Origin: Streptomyces sp. R28
GTDB taxonomy: Bacteria; Actinomycetota; Actinomycetes; Streptomycetales; Streptomycetaceae
Length of the DNA stretch: 64,000 bases
Direction: 5' to 3'
Assembly: GCF_041052385.1 (NCBI RefSeq)
Contig: NZ_CP163439.1
Coordinates: 7,863,001-7,927,000, forward strand
Below the pieces are notes generated by a model. It was not told the origin of the DNA. It was given only the letters and a program-made list of their open reading frames with translations, and did not search any database. Of the stretch, positions 1 to 11,700 are shown one piece after another (the first letter of the stretch is position 1; each line of letters begins with the position of its first letter). The translations under genes and the position numbers were made by a program.

Positions 1-1
1 G

Positions 2-3000
2 TGGCGGCTCCTCGAATCGGGCACGGACGCGGTGTCCGGCCTGCCCGACGACCGTGGCTGGGACCTGGAGGCGCTCTACGACCCGGACCCCGCCTCCACG
101 GGCACCAGTTACGCACGGGAGGGAGGGTTCCTCGACGACTGTGCCGGCTTCGACCCCGAGTTCTTCGGGATCTCGCCGCGCGAGGCGCTCGCCATGGACC
201 CGCAGCAGCGCCTGCTGCTGGAAACGTCGTGGGAGGCCCTGGAGAGGGCCGGCATCGACCCCACGACCGTGCGGGACAGCCGTACCGGCGTGTACGCGGG
301 TGTGATGTACGACGACTACGGCGCGCGGCTGCTCCACCAGCCCCGGTCCGGTGCCCCGGCGGACCTGGAGGGCTACCTGGTCAACGGCAGTGCGGGCAGT
401 GTCGCGTCGGGCCGGCTCTCGTACGCCCTCGGGCTGCGCGGCCCGGCCGTCACGATCGACACGGCCTGTTCGTCGTCGTTGGTCGCCCTGCATCTGGCCG
501 CGCAGGCGCTGCGGCTGCGGGAGTGCGACCTCGCGCTGGCGGGCGGAGCGACCGTGCTGTCGACACCGACGATGTTCATCGACTTCTCCCGGCAGCGTGG
601 ACTCGCGGCGGACGGACGCTGCAAGGCCTTCGCCGACGCCGCCGACGGCACGGGCTTCGGCGAGGGCGCCGGGATGGTGCTGCTGCAGCGCCTCTCCGAC
701 GCGCGCCGCGACGGCAGGCCCGTACTGGCCGTCATCCGCGGCTCGGCGGTCAACCAGGACGGGGCGGGCAACGGCCTGACCGCCCCGAACGGCCTGGCAC
801 AGCAACGGGTCGTCCGGGCCGCGCTCGACAATGCCGGCCTCGGGCCCGACCAGGTCGACGTGGTCGAGGCGCACGGTACGGGGACCCGTCTGGGCGACCC
901 GATCGAGGCCCAGGCCCTGCTCGCCACGTACGGCCGTGGCAGGCCCGCCGACCGGCCCCTGTGGCTGGGTTCGCTGAAGTCGAACATCGGTCATACGCAG
1001 GCGGCGGCGGGCGTGGCGGGTGTCATCAAGACGGTGATGGCGATGCGGCACGCGGTGCTGCCGCAGACGCTCCATGTGGACGCGCCGTCGTCGCACGTGG
1101 ACTGGTCGTCGGGCGCGGTCGAGCTGCTGACCGGCCGCAGGCCCTGGCCCCGGCGGGCCGACGGCGAGCCGCTGCGGGCCGGCGTCTCGTCCTTCGGGGC
1201 GAGCGGCACCAACGCGCACCTGATCCTGGAGAGTGCCCCGGAGCCGGCCGATGCACTGGCGGCGCGCCCCGCGGACTTCCGCACGGCACCCGTGATGTGG
1301 ACGCTGTCGGGTCGCACCCGCGATGCCTTACGGGACCAGGCCGCCCGCCTGCACACCCACCTCAGCGGTCTTGCGGCCGCCGCTCCGGACGCCGTGGCGA
1401 GCGCCCTGGCCCACCGCAGGACCGCCTTCCGGCACCGGGCGGTCGTCGTCGGCGAGGACCGCGCGACCCTCCTGCACGGACTGCGGGCGCTCGCCGACGG
1501 GCCGACGGAGCCGGGTGTCCGTCTCGTCGTCGGCGAGGCGGGCGGGGAGTGCCGCACGGCGTTCCTCTTCTCCGGCCAGGGCAGCCAGCGTCCGGGGATG
1601 GGGCGCGAGCTCTACGCCCGCTTCCCGGCCTTCGCCCGTGCCCTGGACGACATCTGCGCCGAGATGGACCGCCATCTCGAACGGCCGCTGCGGGCCGTGA
1701 TGTTCGGCGAGCCCGGGCCGGTACCTCGGCTCGACGCCGTGACCGAGACGGAGACCGAGGTCGATACGGAGGTCGGTACCGGTACCGGTACCGAGGTCGG
1801 TACGGAGGCCGATACCGAGCTCGGTACCGAGGCCGTGTCGGGACTGGATCGTGGCGTCGGGGAAGCCGGTCTGCTGGACCGCACCGAATACACCCAGCCC
1901 GCGCTCTTCGCTCTGGAGGTCGCCCTCTTCCGGCTGCTGACCGAGACATGGGGTGTACGGCCCGACGCCGTCATGGGGCACTCCGTCGGCGAGATCGCCG
2001 CCGCCCATGTGGCCGGAATCCTCGACCTCACCGACGCCTGTGCCCTGGTCGCCGCGCGCGGCCGTCTGATGCAGCGGCTGCCGCAGGGGGGCGCGATGGC
2101 CGCCGTAGCGGCGAGCGAGGCGGAGATGACGCCCTGCCTGGCGGGCCGGGACGCCCAGCTCGCACTGGCCGCCGTCAACGGCCCCGGCTCGGTCGTCGTC
2201 TCGGGCGACGAGCGTGCCGTCCTGGAGCTGGTCGAACTGTGGCGCTCGCGCGGCCGGGACACCAAACGACTCACCGTCAGTCACGCGTTCCACTCACCGC
2301 ACATGGACGGCATGCTGACACAGTTCGAACAAGTTGCTCGCGCACTGAGCTACCGGCGACCGACCCTTCCTGTCATGTCGAACCTGACCATGGAGAATGG
2401 CACCGCCGCCGATCCGTGCACGCCGGACCACTGGGTGCGCCATGTACGCGAGCCCGTGCGGTTTCTCGATGGCATGCGCGCCCTGCGCGCCGACGGCATC
2501 GACACCTTCCTCGAACTGGGCCCCGACGCGGTGCTCACCGCCATGGCCCGTACCTGCCTGGACGAAGAAGGCACACCGACCACGACCGCCCCGCTCACCG
2601 TGCCGGTGTTGCGGCGCGGCCACGCCGAGACGGACAGCCTGACGCGCGCGGTGGCCGAGGCGTACGTGCACGGCGTGCCCGTCACCCTGGCCGCCGCGGA
2701 CGACCGCCCCGGCGGCGTGGTCGACCGCGTGGCGGCGGGCCTGCCCACCTACCCCTTCCAGCGGCAGCGTTACTGGCTCGACTCCTCGGCGGTCCCGGAC
2801 CCGAGGTCCATGGGACTCGACGAGAGCCCTCATCCGCTGCTGTCCGCCGCCGCGGTCCTGCCCGAGGGCCGGGGCACGGTGTGGACCGGACGCCTGTCCA
2901 CGCGCAGCCACCCGTGGCTCGCCGAACACACGGTGCGCGGCCAGGTCGTCGTCCCCGCGACGGCCCTGCTGGAACTCGCCCAGTACGCCGCCGACACCTC

Positions 3001-5680
3001 ACCCGTTCCAGCGCCCGCCGACAGCACCGACAGCACCGGCAACACCGTCGTCGAACTGACGCTGGAGGCCCCGATGGTGCTCCCGCCGGACGCGGCGGTA
3101 CGCCTGCGCGTCGTACTCGGCACGCCGGACGAGCACGGCAACCGTGCCCTGCGGATCCACTCGGACCAGGCCCACGCGGACGCCGCAGGCGACGACGGCT
3201 GGGTCCGTCACGCCTCCGGCACCGTGGGCCTGGCCGAACCGTCCACCGCCCGGCCCGGACCCGACTCCACGTGGCCGCCGGAAGACGCCGAGCCGCTCGA
3301 TGTCGCGACCGAGTACGAGCGCTTCGCCGACGCCGGGATCGGCTACGGCCCCGCGTTCCGCGGCCTGTGTGCCGCCTGGCGGCGCGGCAGCGAAGTCTTC
3401 GCCGAAGTGCGGCTGCCCGGTGCACACGCCGACGGGACCGGCCGCTACGCCGTCCACCCGGCGCTGCTGGATGCCGCACTCCACGCCACCGCCCGCGGTC
3501 TCGGCCTGGAGCACGGACTCGTGCCCTTCTCGTGGAGCGGCGCCCGGCTGAGCGGCTCGAGCGCCGACACCCTGCGCGTCCGTATCGCACCCGCACCCGG
3601 CGCCGCGGGACCCGAGACCGTCACCCTCACGGCCGTCGACCCGGACGGGCACCTCGTGTTCACGGTGGACTCGCTCGCCCTGCGCCGTACCGACACCGAG
3701 CGGCTCGCCGCCGCGGGAGCCGCACACCTGCCGCTCCACCGGCAGCACTGGACCGCCCTCTCGGAACAGCCCGCCACGACCCCGGCCGGACCCGAGGAGG
3801 AGACCCGCGTCCGCTGGGCCGACACCACCGACGAGGCCCTCTTCGACAAGGCGGCCGAAGAGAGCGGCCGGGACGGGCTTCCCCTCCTCGTCGAACTCGG
3901 CGGCACGCCGGGCCCCGAACCGTACGCCGCGCGCGACACCGTCCTGCGGGCGCTCACCCTCGTCCAGCGATGGGTCACCGACGAACGACACAGCGGGACG
4001 CGGCTCACCTTCGTCACCCACCGGGCCGTGGCCACGGGGGACGGCCACATCGATCCCGCGTCCGCCGCCGCCTGGGGCCTGCTGTGCTCCGCGCGGGCCG
4101 AACACCCCGAACGCATCGCCCTGCTGGACACCGACGGCACCCCCATGTCACGGCACGCCCTGGCGGAGGCCGCCACCCTCGGCGGCCAACTCGCCGTCCG
4201 CGACGGCGTCCTGCTCCGCCCCGCCCTCGTACGGGCCACCCCCGCCGGCACCGCACCGGCCTGGCCCACGGACGCCGGCACCGTCCTCGTCACCGGCGGC
4301 ACCGGAAGCCTGGGCGCCATGGCGGCGAAGCACCTCGCGGCCGTTCACGGCGTACGGAACCTCCTCCTGCTCAGCAGGCGCGGAGCCGCGGCGCCCGGCG
4401 CCGGGGAACTCGTCGCCGAACTGACCGCGCTGGGAGCCCGTGCCGACGTCGTGGCCTGCGACGCGGCAGACCGTGACGCGCTGCGCACCGCACTCGACGG
4501 CATCCCCGGCGACCGGCCGCTGACCGCTGTCGTCCACACCGCCGGAGTCCTGGACGACGGCGTCGTCACCGCGCAGAACGCCGAGCGCCTGGCCGGGGTG
4601 CTGCGCCCCAAGGCCGACGCGGCCTGGAACCTGCACGAACTGACCCGGGAGCTGCCCCTCTCCGCGTTCGTCGTCTACTCCTCCGCCGCCGCCACCCTCG
4701 GCAGCGCCGGCCAGTCCGGATACGCGGCGGCCAACGCCTACCTCGACGCGCTCGCCGTACGGCGCCGGGCCGAGGGGTTGCCGGCGGTGTCCCTGGCCTG
4801 GGGGCCGTGGCACGGCAGCGCAATGGCCGAGACGCTCACCGACGTGGACAACGCCCGCTTGCGGCGTACCGGGATCGTCCCGCTGCACCGTGCCGAGGGC
4901 CTCGCCGCACTCGACGCCGCGGTCGGCGGGGCCGGGGACACGGCCGTGATCCTGCCGATACGGGTCGACCCGGCCGCCCTGCGCGACCACGACACCCCCG
5001 AGCGCATACCCGAGGTGCTGCGCTCCCTCGCCGCACCCACGCCGGTACCCGCCCGCGCCACCGCCGCGACGCACGAGCCCGGCACGGCTCGGCAGGCCAC
5101 GGTCACACTCGCCGAACGCCTGGCCGGCGCGTCCCGCTCCGACCGGGCGGCTGCCCTGACCGCGGCGGTACGCGACGACGTCGCCGCCGTGCTGGGGCAC
5201 ACGGACACCACGGCCATCACCCCCGACCGCAGCTTCCGCGAGCTGGGCTTCGACTCCCTGACCGCGGTGGAGCTGCGCAACCGGCTCGCCGCCGCCACCG
5301 GACTGCGCCTGTCGGCCACGGTGGTGTTCGACCATCCCACCCCCCAGGCACTCGCCGCGCACCTCGACCGCGCACTTCCCGGTCCCGAGACCGCCGTACT
5401 CGATGCTCTGGACCGCCTGCACGACCAACTCGACGACGCACTCAGGGCAGACGCCAACGCCAACGCCAACGCCAACGTCAATGACGACGTCGACGTCGAC
5501 GATGACGACCTGAGGACCCGCGTCACCCAACGACTGGAATCGCTGCTCGCCGCATTCACCGGAACCGGGCGCCCGGCGGATTCCGCCGACACCGGCTCCA
5601 CGGGCACCGTCGGCGACCGCCTGCGGACGGCATCCGACGACGAGCTGTTCGACCTGCTCGACAACGGCTTCCGGCAGTGA
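2..5680 (+). CDS. Type I PKS, module 3-like (KS-AT-DH-KR-ACP), 5' partial
   Basis: Modular polyketide synthase subunit; the reading frame is open from base 2, so the start lies before the window and the first residues seen are inside the KS. Domains by residue from the first visible codon: KS (active Cys in DTACSSS near 156, then HGTGT and NIGH), AT (GHSVG Ser near 661; HAFH near 761, the malonyl-CoA signature), DH (H-x3-G-x4-P near 976 and DAALH), KR (TGGTGSLG near 1428, LDD motif so B-type), ACP (GFDSL, Ser near 1752), then a C-terminal docking segment ending in DDELFDLLDN. Active DH and KR predict a double bond. This equals tylosin module 3 (TylGII) in content and place. A threonine/glutamate/glycine-rich insert sits inside the AT and an Asn/Asp-rich stretch follows the ACP. 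One TTA leucine codon lies at 1328-1330. The next PKS gene follows after 63 bp. Confidence 0.95.
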   Translation, partial: WRLLESGTDAVSGLPDDRGWDLEALYDPDPASTGTSYAREGGFLDDCAGFDPEFFGISPREALAMDPQQRLLLETSWEALERAGIDPTTVRDSRTGVYAGVMYDDYGARLLHQPRSGAPADLEGYLVNGSAGSVASGRLSYALGLRGPAVTIDTACSSSLVALHLAAQALRLRECDLALAGGATVLSTPTMFIDFSRQRGLAADGRCKAFADAADGTGFGEGAGMVLLQRLSDARRDGRPVLAVIRGSAVNQDGAGNGLTAPNGLAQQRVVRAALDNAGLGPDQVDVVEAHGTGTRLGDPIEAQALLATYGRGRPADRPLWLGSLKSNIGHTQAAAGVAGVIKTVMAMRHAVLPQTLHVDAPSSHVDWSSGAVELLTGRRPWPRRADGEPLRAGVSSFGASGTNAHLILESAPEPADALAARPADFRTAPVMWTLSGRTRDALRDQAARLHTHLSGLAAAAPDAVASALAHRRTAFRHRAVVVGEDRATLLHGLRALADGPTEPGVRLVVGEAGGECRTAFLFSGQGSQRPGMGRELYARFPAFARALDDICAEMDRHLERPLRAVMFGEPGPVPRLDAVTETETEVDTEVGTGTGTEVGTEADTELGTEAVSGLDRGVGEAGLLDRTEYTQPALFALEVALFRLLTETWGVRPDAVMGHSVGEIAAAHVAGILDLTDACALVAARGRLMQRLPQGGAMAAVAASEAEMTPCLAGRDAQLALAAVNGPGSVVVSGDERAVLELVELWRSRGRDTKRLTVSHAFHSPHMDGMLTQFEQVARALSYRRPTLPVMSNLTMENGTAADPCTPDHWVRHVREPVRFLDGMRALRADGIDTFLELGPDAVLTAMARTCLDEEGTPTTTAPLTVPVLRRGHAETDSLTRAVAEAYVHGVPVTLAAADDRPGGVVDRVAAGLPTYPFQRQRYWLDSSAVPDPRSMGLDESPHPLLSAAAVLPEGRGTVWTGRLSTRSHPWLAEHTVRGQVVVPATALLELAQYAADTSPVPAPADSTDSTGNTVVELTLEAPMVLPPDAAVRLRVVLGTPDEHGNRALRIHSDQAHADAAGDDGWVRHASGTVGLAEPSTARPGPDSTWPPEDAEPLDVATEYERFADAGIGYGPAFRGLCAAWRRGSEVFAEVRLPGAHADGTGRYAVHPALLDAALHATARGLGLEHGLVPFSWSGARLSGSSADTLRVRIAPAPGAAGPETVTLTAVDPDGHLVFTVDSLALRRTDTERLAAAGAAHLPLHRQHWTALSEQPATTPAGPEEETRVRWADTTDEALFDKAAEESGRDGLPLLVELGGTPGPEPYAARDTVLRALTLVQRWVTDERHSGTRLTFVTHRAVATGDGHIDPASAAAWGLLCSARAEHPERIALLDTDGTPMSRHALAEAATLGGQLAVRDGVLLRPALVRATPAGTAPAWPTDAGTVLVTGGTGSLGAMAAKHLAAVHGVRNLLLLSRRGAAAPGAGELVAELTALGARADVVACDAADRDALRTALDGIPGDRPLTAVVHTAGVLDDGVVTAQNAERLAGVLRPKADAAWNLHELTRELPLSAFVVYSSAAATLGSAGQSGYAAANAYLDALAVRRRAEGLPAVSLAWGPWHGSAMAETLTDVDNARLRRTGIVPLHRAEGLAALDAAVGGAGDTAVILPIRVDPAALRDHDTPERIPEVLRSLAAPTPVPARATAATHEPGTARQATVTLAERLAGASRSDRAAALTAAVRDDVAAVLGHTDTTAITPDRSFRELGFDSLTAVELRNRLAAATGLRLSATVVFDHPTPQALAAHLDRALPGPETAVLDALDRLHDQLDDALRADANANANANVNDDVDVDDDDLRTRVTQRLESLLAAFTGTGRPADSADTGSTGTVGDRLRTASDDELFDLLDNGFRQ
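1741..1833 (+). repeat. Low-complexity GAGGTCGGTACC-type repeat inside the AT domain
   Basis: Degenerate short repeats of GAG/GGT/ACC/GTC triplets, including GGTACCGGTACCGGTACC, encode about 30 residues of alternating Thr with Glu, Gly, Val and Asp. They lie between the AT N-terminal part and the TEYTQPALFALE segment, where AT domains of neighbouring modules have a shorter linker. The insert stays in frame, so it probably forms a surface loop that varies by replication slippage. Confidence 0.75.
5453..5508 (+). repeat. GCCAAC / GACGTC repeat in the docking linker
   Basis: Four tandem copies of GCCAAC run from 5453 to 5476 and are followed by GACGTC/GACGAC repeats. They encode an Ala-Asn repeat followed by a run of Asp and Val between the ACP and the C-terminal docking helices of the module 3 protein. 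The stretch is in frame and probably forms a flexible acidic linker. Confidence 0.75.
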
Positions 5681-5743
5681 CCACCCGGCCGATGCACTCG
5701 GCCTGAGGCGACGACCGCACTACGACCCCTTCTCAGGAGAGCT

Positions 5744-8700
5744 GTGTCCACGAACGACTCCGATTCCGCGACCGGATCCACCTCCACCGAGACGAAGCTG
5801 CGCGACTACCTGCGCCGCGCCATGGCGGAGCTCCACGAAACCCAGGAGAAGCTGCGCGAGGCGGAGGAGCGGGCCCACGAGCCGATTGCGATCGTGGGGA
5901 TGGGGTGCCGTTTTCCGGGTGGGGTGGGTTCTGCGGAGGGTTTGTGGGATCTGGTGGAGTCGGGGGCGGATGCGGTGTCCGGATTCCCGGTGGACCGGGG
6001 GTGGGATGTTGCGGGTCTGTATGACCCGGATCCGGATGCGGTGGGGAAGTCGTATGTGCGGGAGGGGGGTTTCCTGCATGGGGCGGGGGAGTTCGACGCG
6101 GGCTTCTTCGGTATTTCGCCGCGTGAGGCGGTGGCGATGGATCCGCAGCAGCGGTTGTTGTTGGAGACGTCGTGGGAGGCGTTGGAGGGGGCGGGCATCG
6201 ACCCCCACACCCTGCGCGGCAGCCGCACCGGCGTCTATGCGGGCGTGATGTACCACGACTACGGCAGCGGTCACGCGCCCGCTGCCCTCAGCGACGACAT
6301 GGGCGGGTACTTCGGCACGGGGACCTCCGGAAGCGTTGCGTCCGGCCGGATTTCGTATGTGTTGGGGCTTGAGGGTCCTGCGGTATCGGTGGATACGGCG
6401 TGTTCGTCGTCGTTGGTGGCATTGCATCTGGCGGTGCAGGCGTTGCGGCAGGGCGAGTGCGACTTGGCGCTGGCCGGCGGAGTGACCGTCATGGCGACTC
6501 CCTCGGTCTTCGTCGAGTTCTCGCGGCAGCGGGGGTTGGCGGCTGATGGCCGGTGCAAGGCGTTCTCGGATGCGGCTGATGGGACCGCTTGGGCCGAGGG
6601 TGCGGGGATGTTGTTGGTGGAGCGGTTGTCGGATGCGCGGCGGCGTGGGCATCGGGTGTTGGGGGTGGTGCGGGGTTCCGCCGTCAATCAGGACGGTGCG
6701 TCCAATGGCCTGACGGCGCCGCATGGTCCGTCGCAGGAGCGGGTCATTCGGCACGCGTTGGCGAATGCGGGGCTTGGTCCGGCTGATGTGGATGTGGTCG
6801 AGGCGCATGGGACGGGGACCCGTCTGGGGGATCCGATCGAGGCGCAGGCGTTGCTGGCCACGTATGGCCGTGATCGTGAACAGCCCCTGTATGTGGGGTC
6901 GTTGAAGTCGAATATCGGGCATGCGCAGGCGGCTGCGGGTGTGGCGGGTGTCATCAAGATGGTGATGGCGATGCGGCATGGGGTGTTGCCGAGGTCGTTG
7001 CATGTGGGTGTGCCGTCGTCGCATGTGGACTGGTCTTCGGGTGGGGTGGAGGTGTTGGACCGGGCGCGTCAGTGGCCGGTGGTGGGTCGTGCGCGGCGGG
7101 CGGGGGTGTCGGCGTTCGGGGTGAGCGGGACGAACGCGCATGTGGTGCTGGAGCAGGCACCGGATCAGGCCGAGGCCGAAGCCGAGGTCGAGGCTGTGGT
7201 TGAGGCGGGGCCGGGGTCGTGTGCTGTGCCGGTGGTTGTTTCCGGTGCCTCGGCGCCAGCTCTGGAGGCCGCACTTGGGCGCCTGGCTTCGGCTGTTGAG
7301 GCCGATGGTGAGCTTGGTGTGGGTGAGGTGGGGTGGTCGGCGGCGCATCGGTCGGTGTTCGAGCATCGTGCCGTGGTCGTCGCCTCGACCCGGGACGATC
7401 TGCTGGAGGGGCTTGCGTCTCCGGTCATTTCCGGGGTGGCCCGTCGGGTGGGCCGGACGGTGTTGGTGTTTCCCGGTCAGGGCACGCAGTGGGCCGGGAT
7501 GGGTGCTGAACTGCTGGATTCTTCGCCGGTGTTCGCAGCCCGGTTGGGGGAGTGTGCGCAGGCGCTGGGCCCGTTCGTGGACTGGGATCTGCTCGACGTG
7601 GTGCGTTCTGGTGTGGGGTTGGAGCGGGTGGAGGTGGTGCAGCCCGTCACCTGGGCGGTGATGGTGTCGCTGGCTGAGGTGTGGTCGCGTGCGGGTGTGG
7701 TGGCGGATGCGGTCGTCGGGCATTCGCAGGGTGAGATCGCCGCGGCCGTCGTGGCGGGTGCGTTGAGCTTGGAGGACGGGGCGCGGGTGGTGGCGTTGCG
7801 TTCACAGGTGATCGGGCGGGTGCTGGCCGGCGCGGGCGGTATGGCTTCCATCGCGCTCCCGGCCGAGACGGTAGAGGAGCGACTGGAAGGCTGGCAGGGC
7901 CGTCTTGGCATCGCGGCGGTGAATGGTCCCGCCATCACGGTCGTCTCGGGCGAGGCAGAGGCGGTGGCCGAGTTCGTCGCCGCGTGCGAAGAGCAGGGAG
8001 TGCGGGCACGTCGTATCCCCGTCGATTACGCCTCGCATTCCGAGCAGGTCGAGGCGATCGAGGCGGAGCTGGCCGAGATGCTGGCACCGGTTGTCGCTCG
8101 CGAGCCGGTCGTCCCCCTGTATTCGACGGTCGAGCCGGGCCAGCCGGTCTCCACTGATGGCGGGTATTGGTATCGCAATCTGCGCAAGCGGGTGCGGTTC
8201 GCCGAGACCGTCGAGCTCCTTCTCGCGGATGGCTTCGGGGTGTTCGTCGAGGCCAGTGCGCATCCGGTGTTGACGATCGGGATCCAGGAGCTCGCCGATG
8301 AGGCGGGCCGCGACGACATCATCGCGGTAGGCACGCTGCGGCGGGACGAGGGCGGCCTGCGCCGGTTGTGGACGTCGATGGCGGAAGCATTCGTGTCAGG
8401 CGTGCCCGTCGACTGGAAGGCCGCCTACACCACCCACCACCTCACCACCCGCCGCATCGACCTGCCCACCTACCCCTTCCAACGCCAGCACTACTGGCTC
8501 GACCCCAGCCCGCGCGACAGCACCGACAATCTCGCCTACCGCGTGTCCTGGAAGGCGCTGCACGAGGACGAGAGCGGGGCGCGGCTGTCGGGACGTTGGC
8601 TGCTGCTCAAGGGCGAGACGTCCGCCGAGTCTTCGTTCGCGGCGCACGTCGCGGACGGCATGGCTCGCGCTCTGGCCGACCGTGGCGCCGAGGTCGTGAC

Positions 8701-11700
8701 GCTCGCCGTGGATCCTGCCTGCGACCGCTCCCGTATGAGTGCCCTGCTCGCCGAGGTGGCCGACGCGCGCGACGGGGGCCCGCTCCGGGGCATCGTCTCC
8801 CTCCTTCCGCTGGCCGAAGGAGTGCACCCGGGCCATCCCGCTCCAGCGCTCGGCGTGGCCGCGTCGTTGACGCTGGTTCAGGCGGTGGGTGACTCGGTCG
8901 CCGGTGCCCGGCTCTGGACGGTCACGCGGAATGCGGTGAGCGTACTGCCCCGGGAAGAGCCGTCCGGCGAACAGGCCGAGATCTGGGGCCTCGGCCGCGT
9001 GGCGGCCCTGGAGTTCCCCCACCTCTGGGGTGGCCTGATCGACTTCCGCGCCGCCCCGGAGGAGCGTCCGGGTTCCGGGCCCGACTCGCGGTCGTTCCGG
9101 CGGGCCGTCGGCGTGCTGGCCGCTTCCGGCGGAGGGGAGGACGAGCTGGCGATCCGCAGCGCCGGAGCGTACGGCCGCAGGCTGGTGCGTGCCACGGCCG
9201 GTACGCCCGGGGCCGACTGGCGGCCCCGCGGCACGGTCCTGGTGGTCGGGGAGATCGCGGCCGTGGCGGAGCCGCTGAGCCGACGCCTCCTCGACGACGG
9301 TGCCGAGCGAGTCGTCCTCGCCGGTCCCCCTGCTTCCCTCGCTGCCCTCCCCGCGCCTGCCAAGGACGCCGAGCGGGACGGGCGCCTCAGCGTGGTGCCC
9401 TGCGACGTGGAGGACGACGCCGCGCTGCGTACGCTGATCAGCGATCAGGCGCCGACCGCCGTGCTGGCCGTACCGCCGGCGGCTCCGCTGAGCACCGTGT
9501 CCGAGACCTCTCCGGCGGCCTTCGCCCGAGCGGTGCGCGCCAAGACGGACCTGGTGACCCGCCTGGCCGCCGTCGTGGCCGCCGACCCGGACAGCGACGA
9601 GCTCGACGCGTTCGTCATCTTCTCGTCCGTTGCCGGTGTGTGGGGCGGGACGGGGCAGTGCGGCTACGCGGCGGGTACGGCCCATCTCGATGCGCTCGCC
9701 GAGCAGCGCCGTGTCCGTGGTCTGCCCTTCACGTCTGTCGCCTGGACGCCGTGGCACGGGCCGGAGACGGAGACGGAGAAGGGCACGGAGACGGGGACGG
9801 GGTCGGAGGAGTCCACGGTTGTCGCCGGGATGCGGCGGGCAGGGCTCGCCCCGCTCGACCCCGAGCGTGCGGTCAAGGAGCTGTCCCGCGCCGTGGGCCG
9901 GGGCGTGAGCACCGTGGCCGTCGCCGAGGTCGACTGGGAGCGGTTCGCCGCCTCCCGTGAGGCCGTACGGCCGTCGAAGCTCTTCGCCGAGCTGTCCGAC
10001 TCGCGCCGCTTGCGGGCAGCCGCGGCGGGCGTCGGCACCGAGGTGGCAACGGGGCCGGGCGCTTCCCCTGCCGACGGCGCCGGAGGCACCGAGATCGCGC
10101 GGTTGCTGGCGGGCAGGTCCGCCGAGGAGCAACTGAGGGTCCTGCTGCGGTTGGTGCGCGGCCACGCCGCGACCGTACTGGGCCAGTCCTCGCCCGAGGC
10201 GATCGATGCCGGGCAGCCGTTCAAGGCACTCGGCTTCAACTCCGTGACCGCCGTCGAACTGCGCAACCGGCTGAGGGAGGCCACCGGTCTCACTCTCTCC
10301 GCGTCCCTCGTCTTCGACCATCCCGACCCGACCGCGCTCGCCCGCCATCTGCGGGAGCAGGCCCTGCCGCACGTGGAGGGCGAAGGCGCCGACCACGGCA
10401 CCTCCGTACAAAGCCCGGACACCGCCGGTTCCGTCGTGTCCTACGGCTCCTCAGCATCCGTCGCTTCGTCCGCCCGCGACCGCGAACCCGTCGCCATCGT
10501 GTCGATGGCGTGCCGCTTCCCGGGTGGTGTGTCCAGTCCCGAGGAGCTATGGAAGCTGCTCGCGGACGGGGGAGACGCGATCAGCGGGTTCCCGGACGAC
10601 CGGGGCTGGAACCTGGCGGAGCTGTACGACGCGGACCCGGACGCGGGCGGCCGCACCTACGCCCGGGAGGGCGGGTTCCTGCACGGGGCGCCGGACTTCG
10701 ACCCCGCGTTCTTCGGGATCTCGCCGCGTGAGGCGCTGGCGATGGACCCGCAGCAGCGGTTGATGCTGGAAACCTCGTGGGAGGCGTTCGAGCGGGCCGG
10801 GATCGACCCGGCCGCGCTGCGCGGCAGCCGTGCCGGTGTGTTCGTCGGCACCAACGGCCAGCACTACCTGGGCCTGCTCCAGAACGGCGAGGAGAGCTTC
10901 GACGGCTACCTCGGCACCGGCAACTCGGCGAGCGTGATGTCCGGTCGCCTCTCGTACGTCTTCGGCCTCGAAGGCCCGGCCATGACCGTGGACACGGCGT
11001 GCTCGGCGTCGTTGGTCGCGCTCCACCTCGCCGTGCAGGCCCTGCGCCGCGGGGAGTGCTCGATGGCGTTGGCCGGCGGTGCGACGGTCATGTCCACCCC
11101 CGACATGCTGGTGGAGTTCTCGCGGCAGCGCGTTCTGTCGCCCGGCAGCCGGTCGAGGGCCTTCGCCGGCGCGGCCGACGGCGTGGTGCTCGGCGAGGGC
11201 GCCGGCGTACTGCTCCTGGAGCGGCTGTCGGACGCCGAACGGCTCGGTCATCCCGTACTGGCCGTGGTCCGGGGGTCGGCCGTCAACCAGGACGGCGCCA
11301 GCAACGGCCTGACCGCGCCCAACGGTCCCTCCCAGCAGCGGGTCATCCGCGCGGCGCTCGCCGACGCCGGCCTGCGCGCCGAGGATGTCGACGTGGTGGA
11401 GGCGCACGGCACCGGCACACCGCTCGGTGACCCCATCGAGGCCCAGGCACTGCAGGCGACGTACGGCACGGCCCGGACGCCCGACACGCCGCTGTGGCTG
11501 GGCTCGGTGAAGTCCAACATCGGGCACGCACAGGCCGCGGCGGGGGTCGCCGGGGTGATGAAGACGGTCCTCGCCCTGCGCAACGGTGTCCTGCCACGAA
11601 CCCTGCACGTCGACGAGCCGAGCCCGCGCGTCGACTGGTCGTCCGGCACGGTCGCCCTCCTCACCGAGCCGGTGCAGTGGCCGCAGGGCGACGCACCGCG

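Noticed and set aside
1..4476. A long open frame from base 1 overlapping the first PKS gene
   Set aside because: It is an Arg-rich shadow in another phase of the real PKS frame, with no domain motifs.
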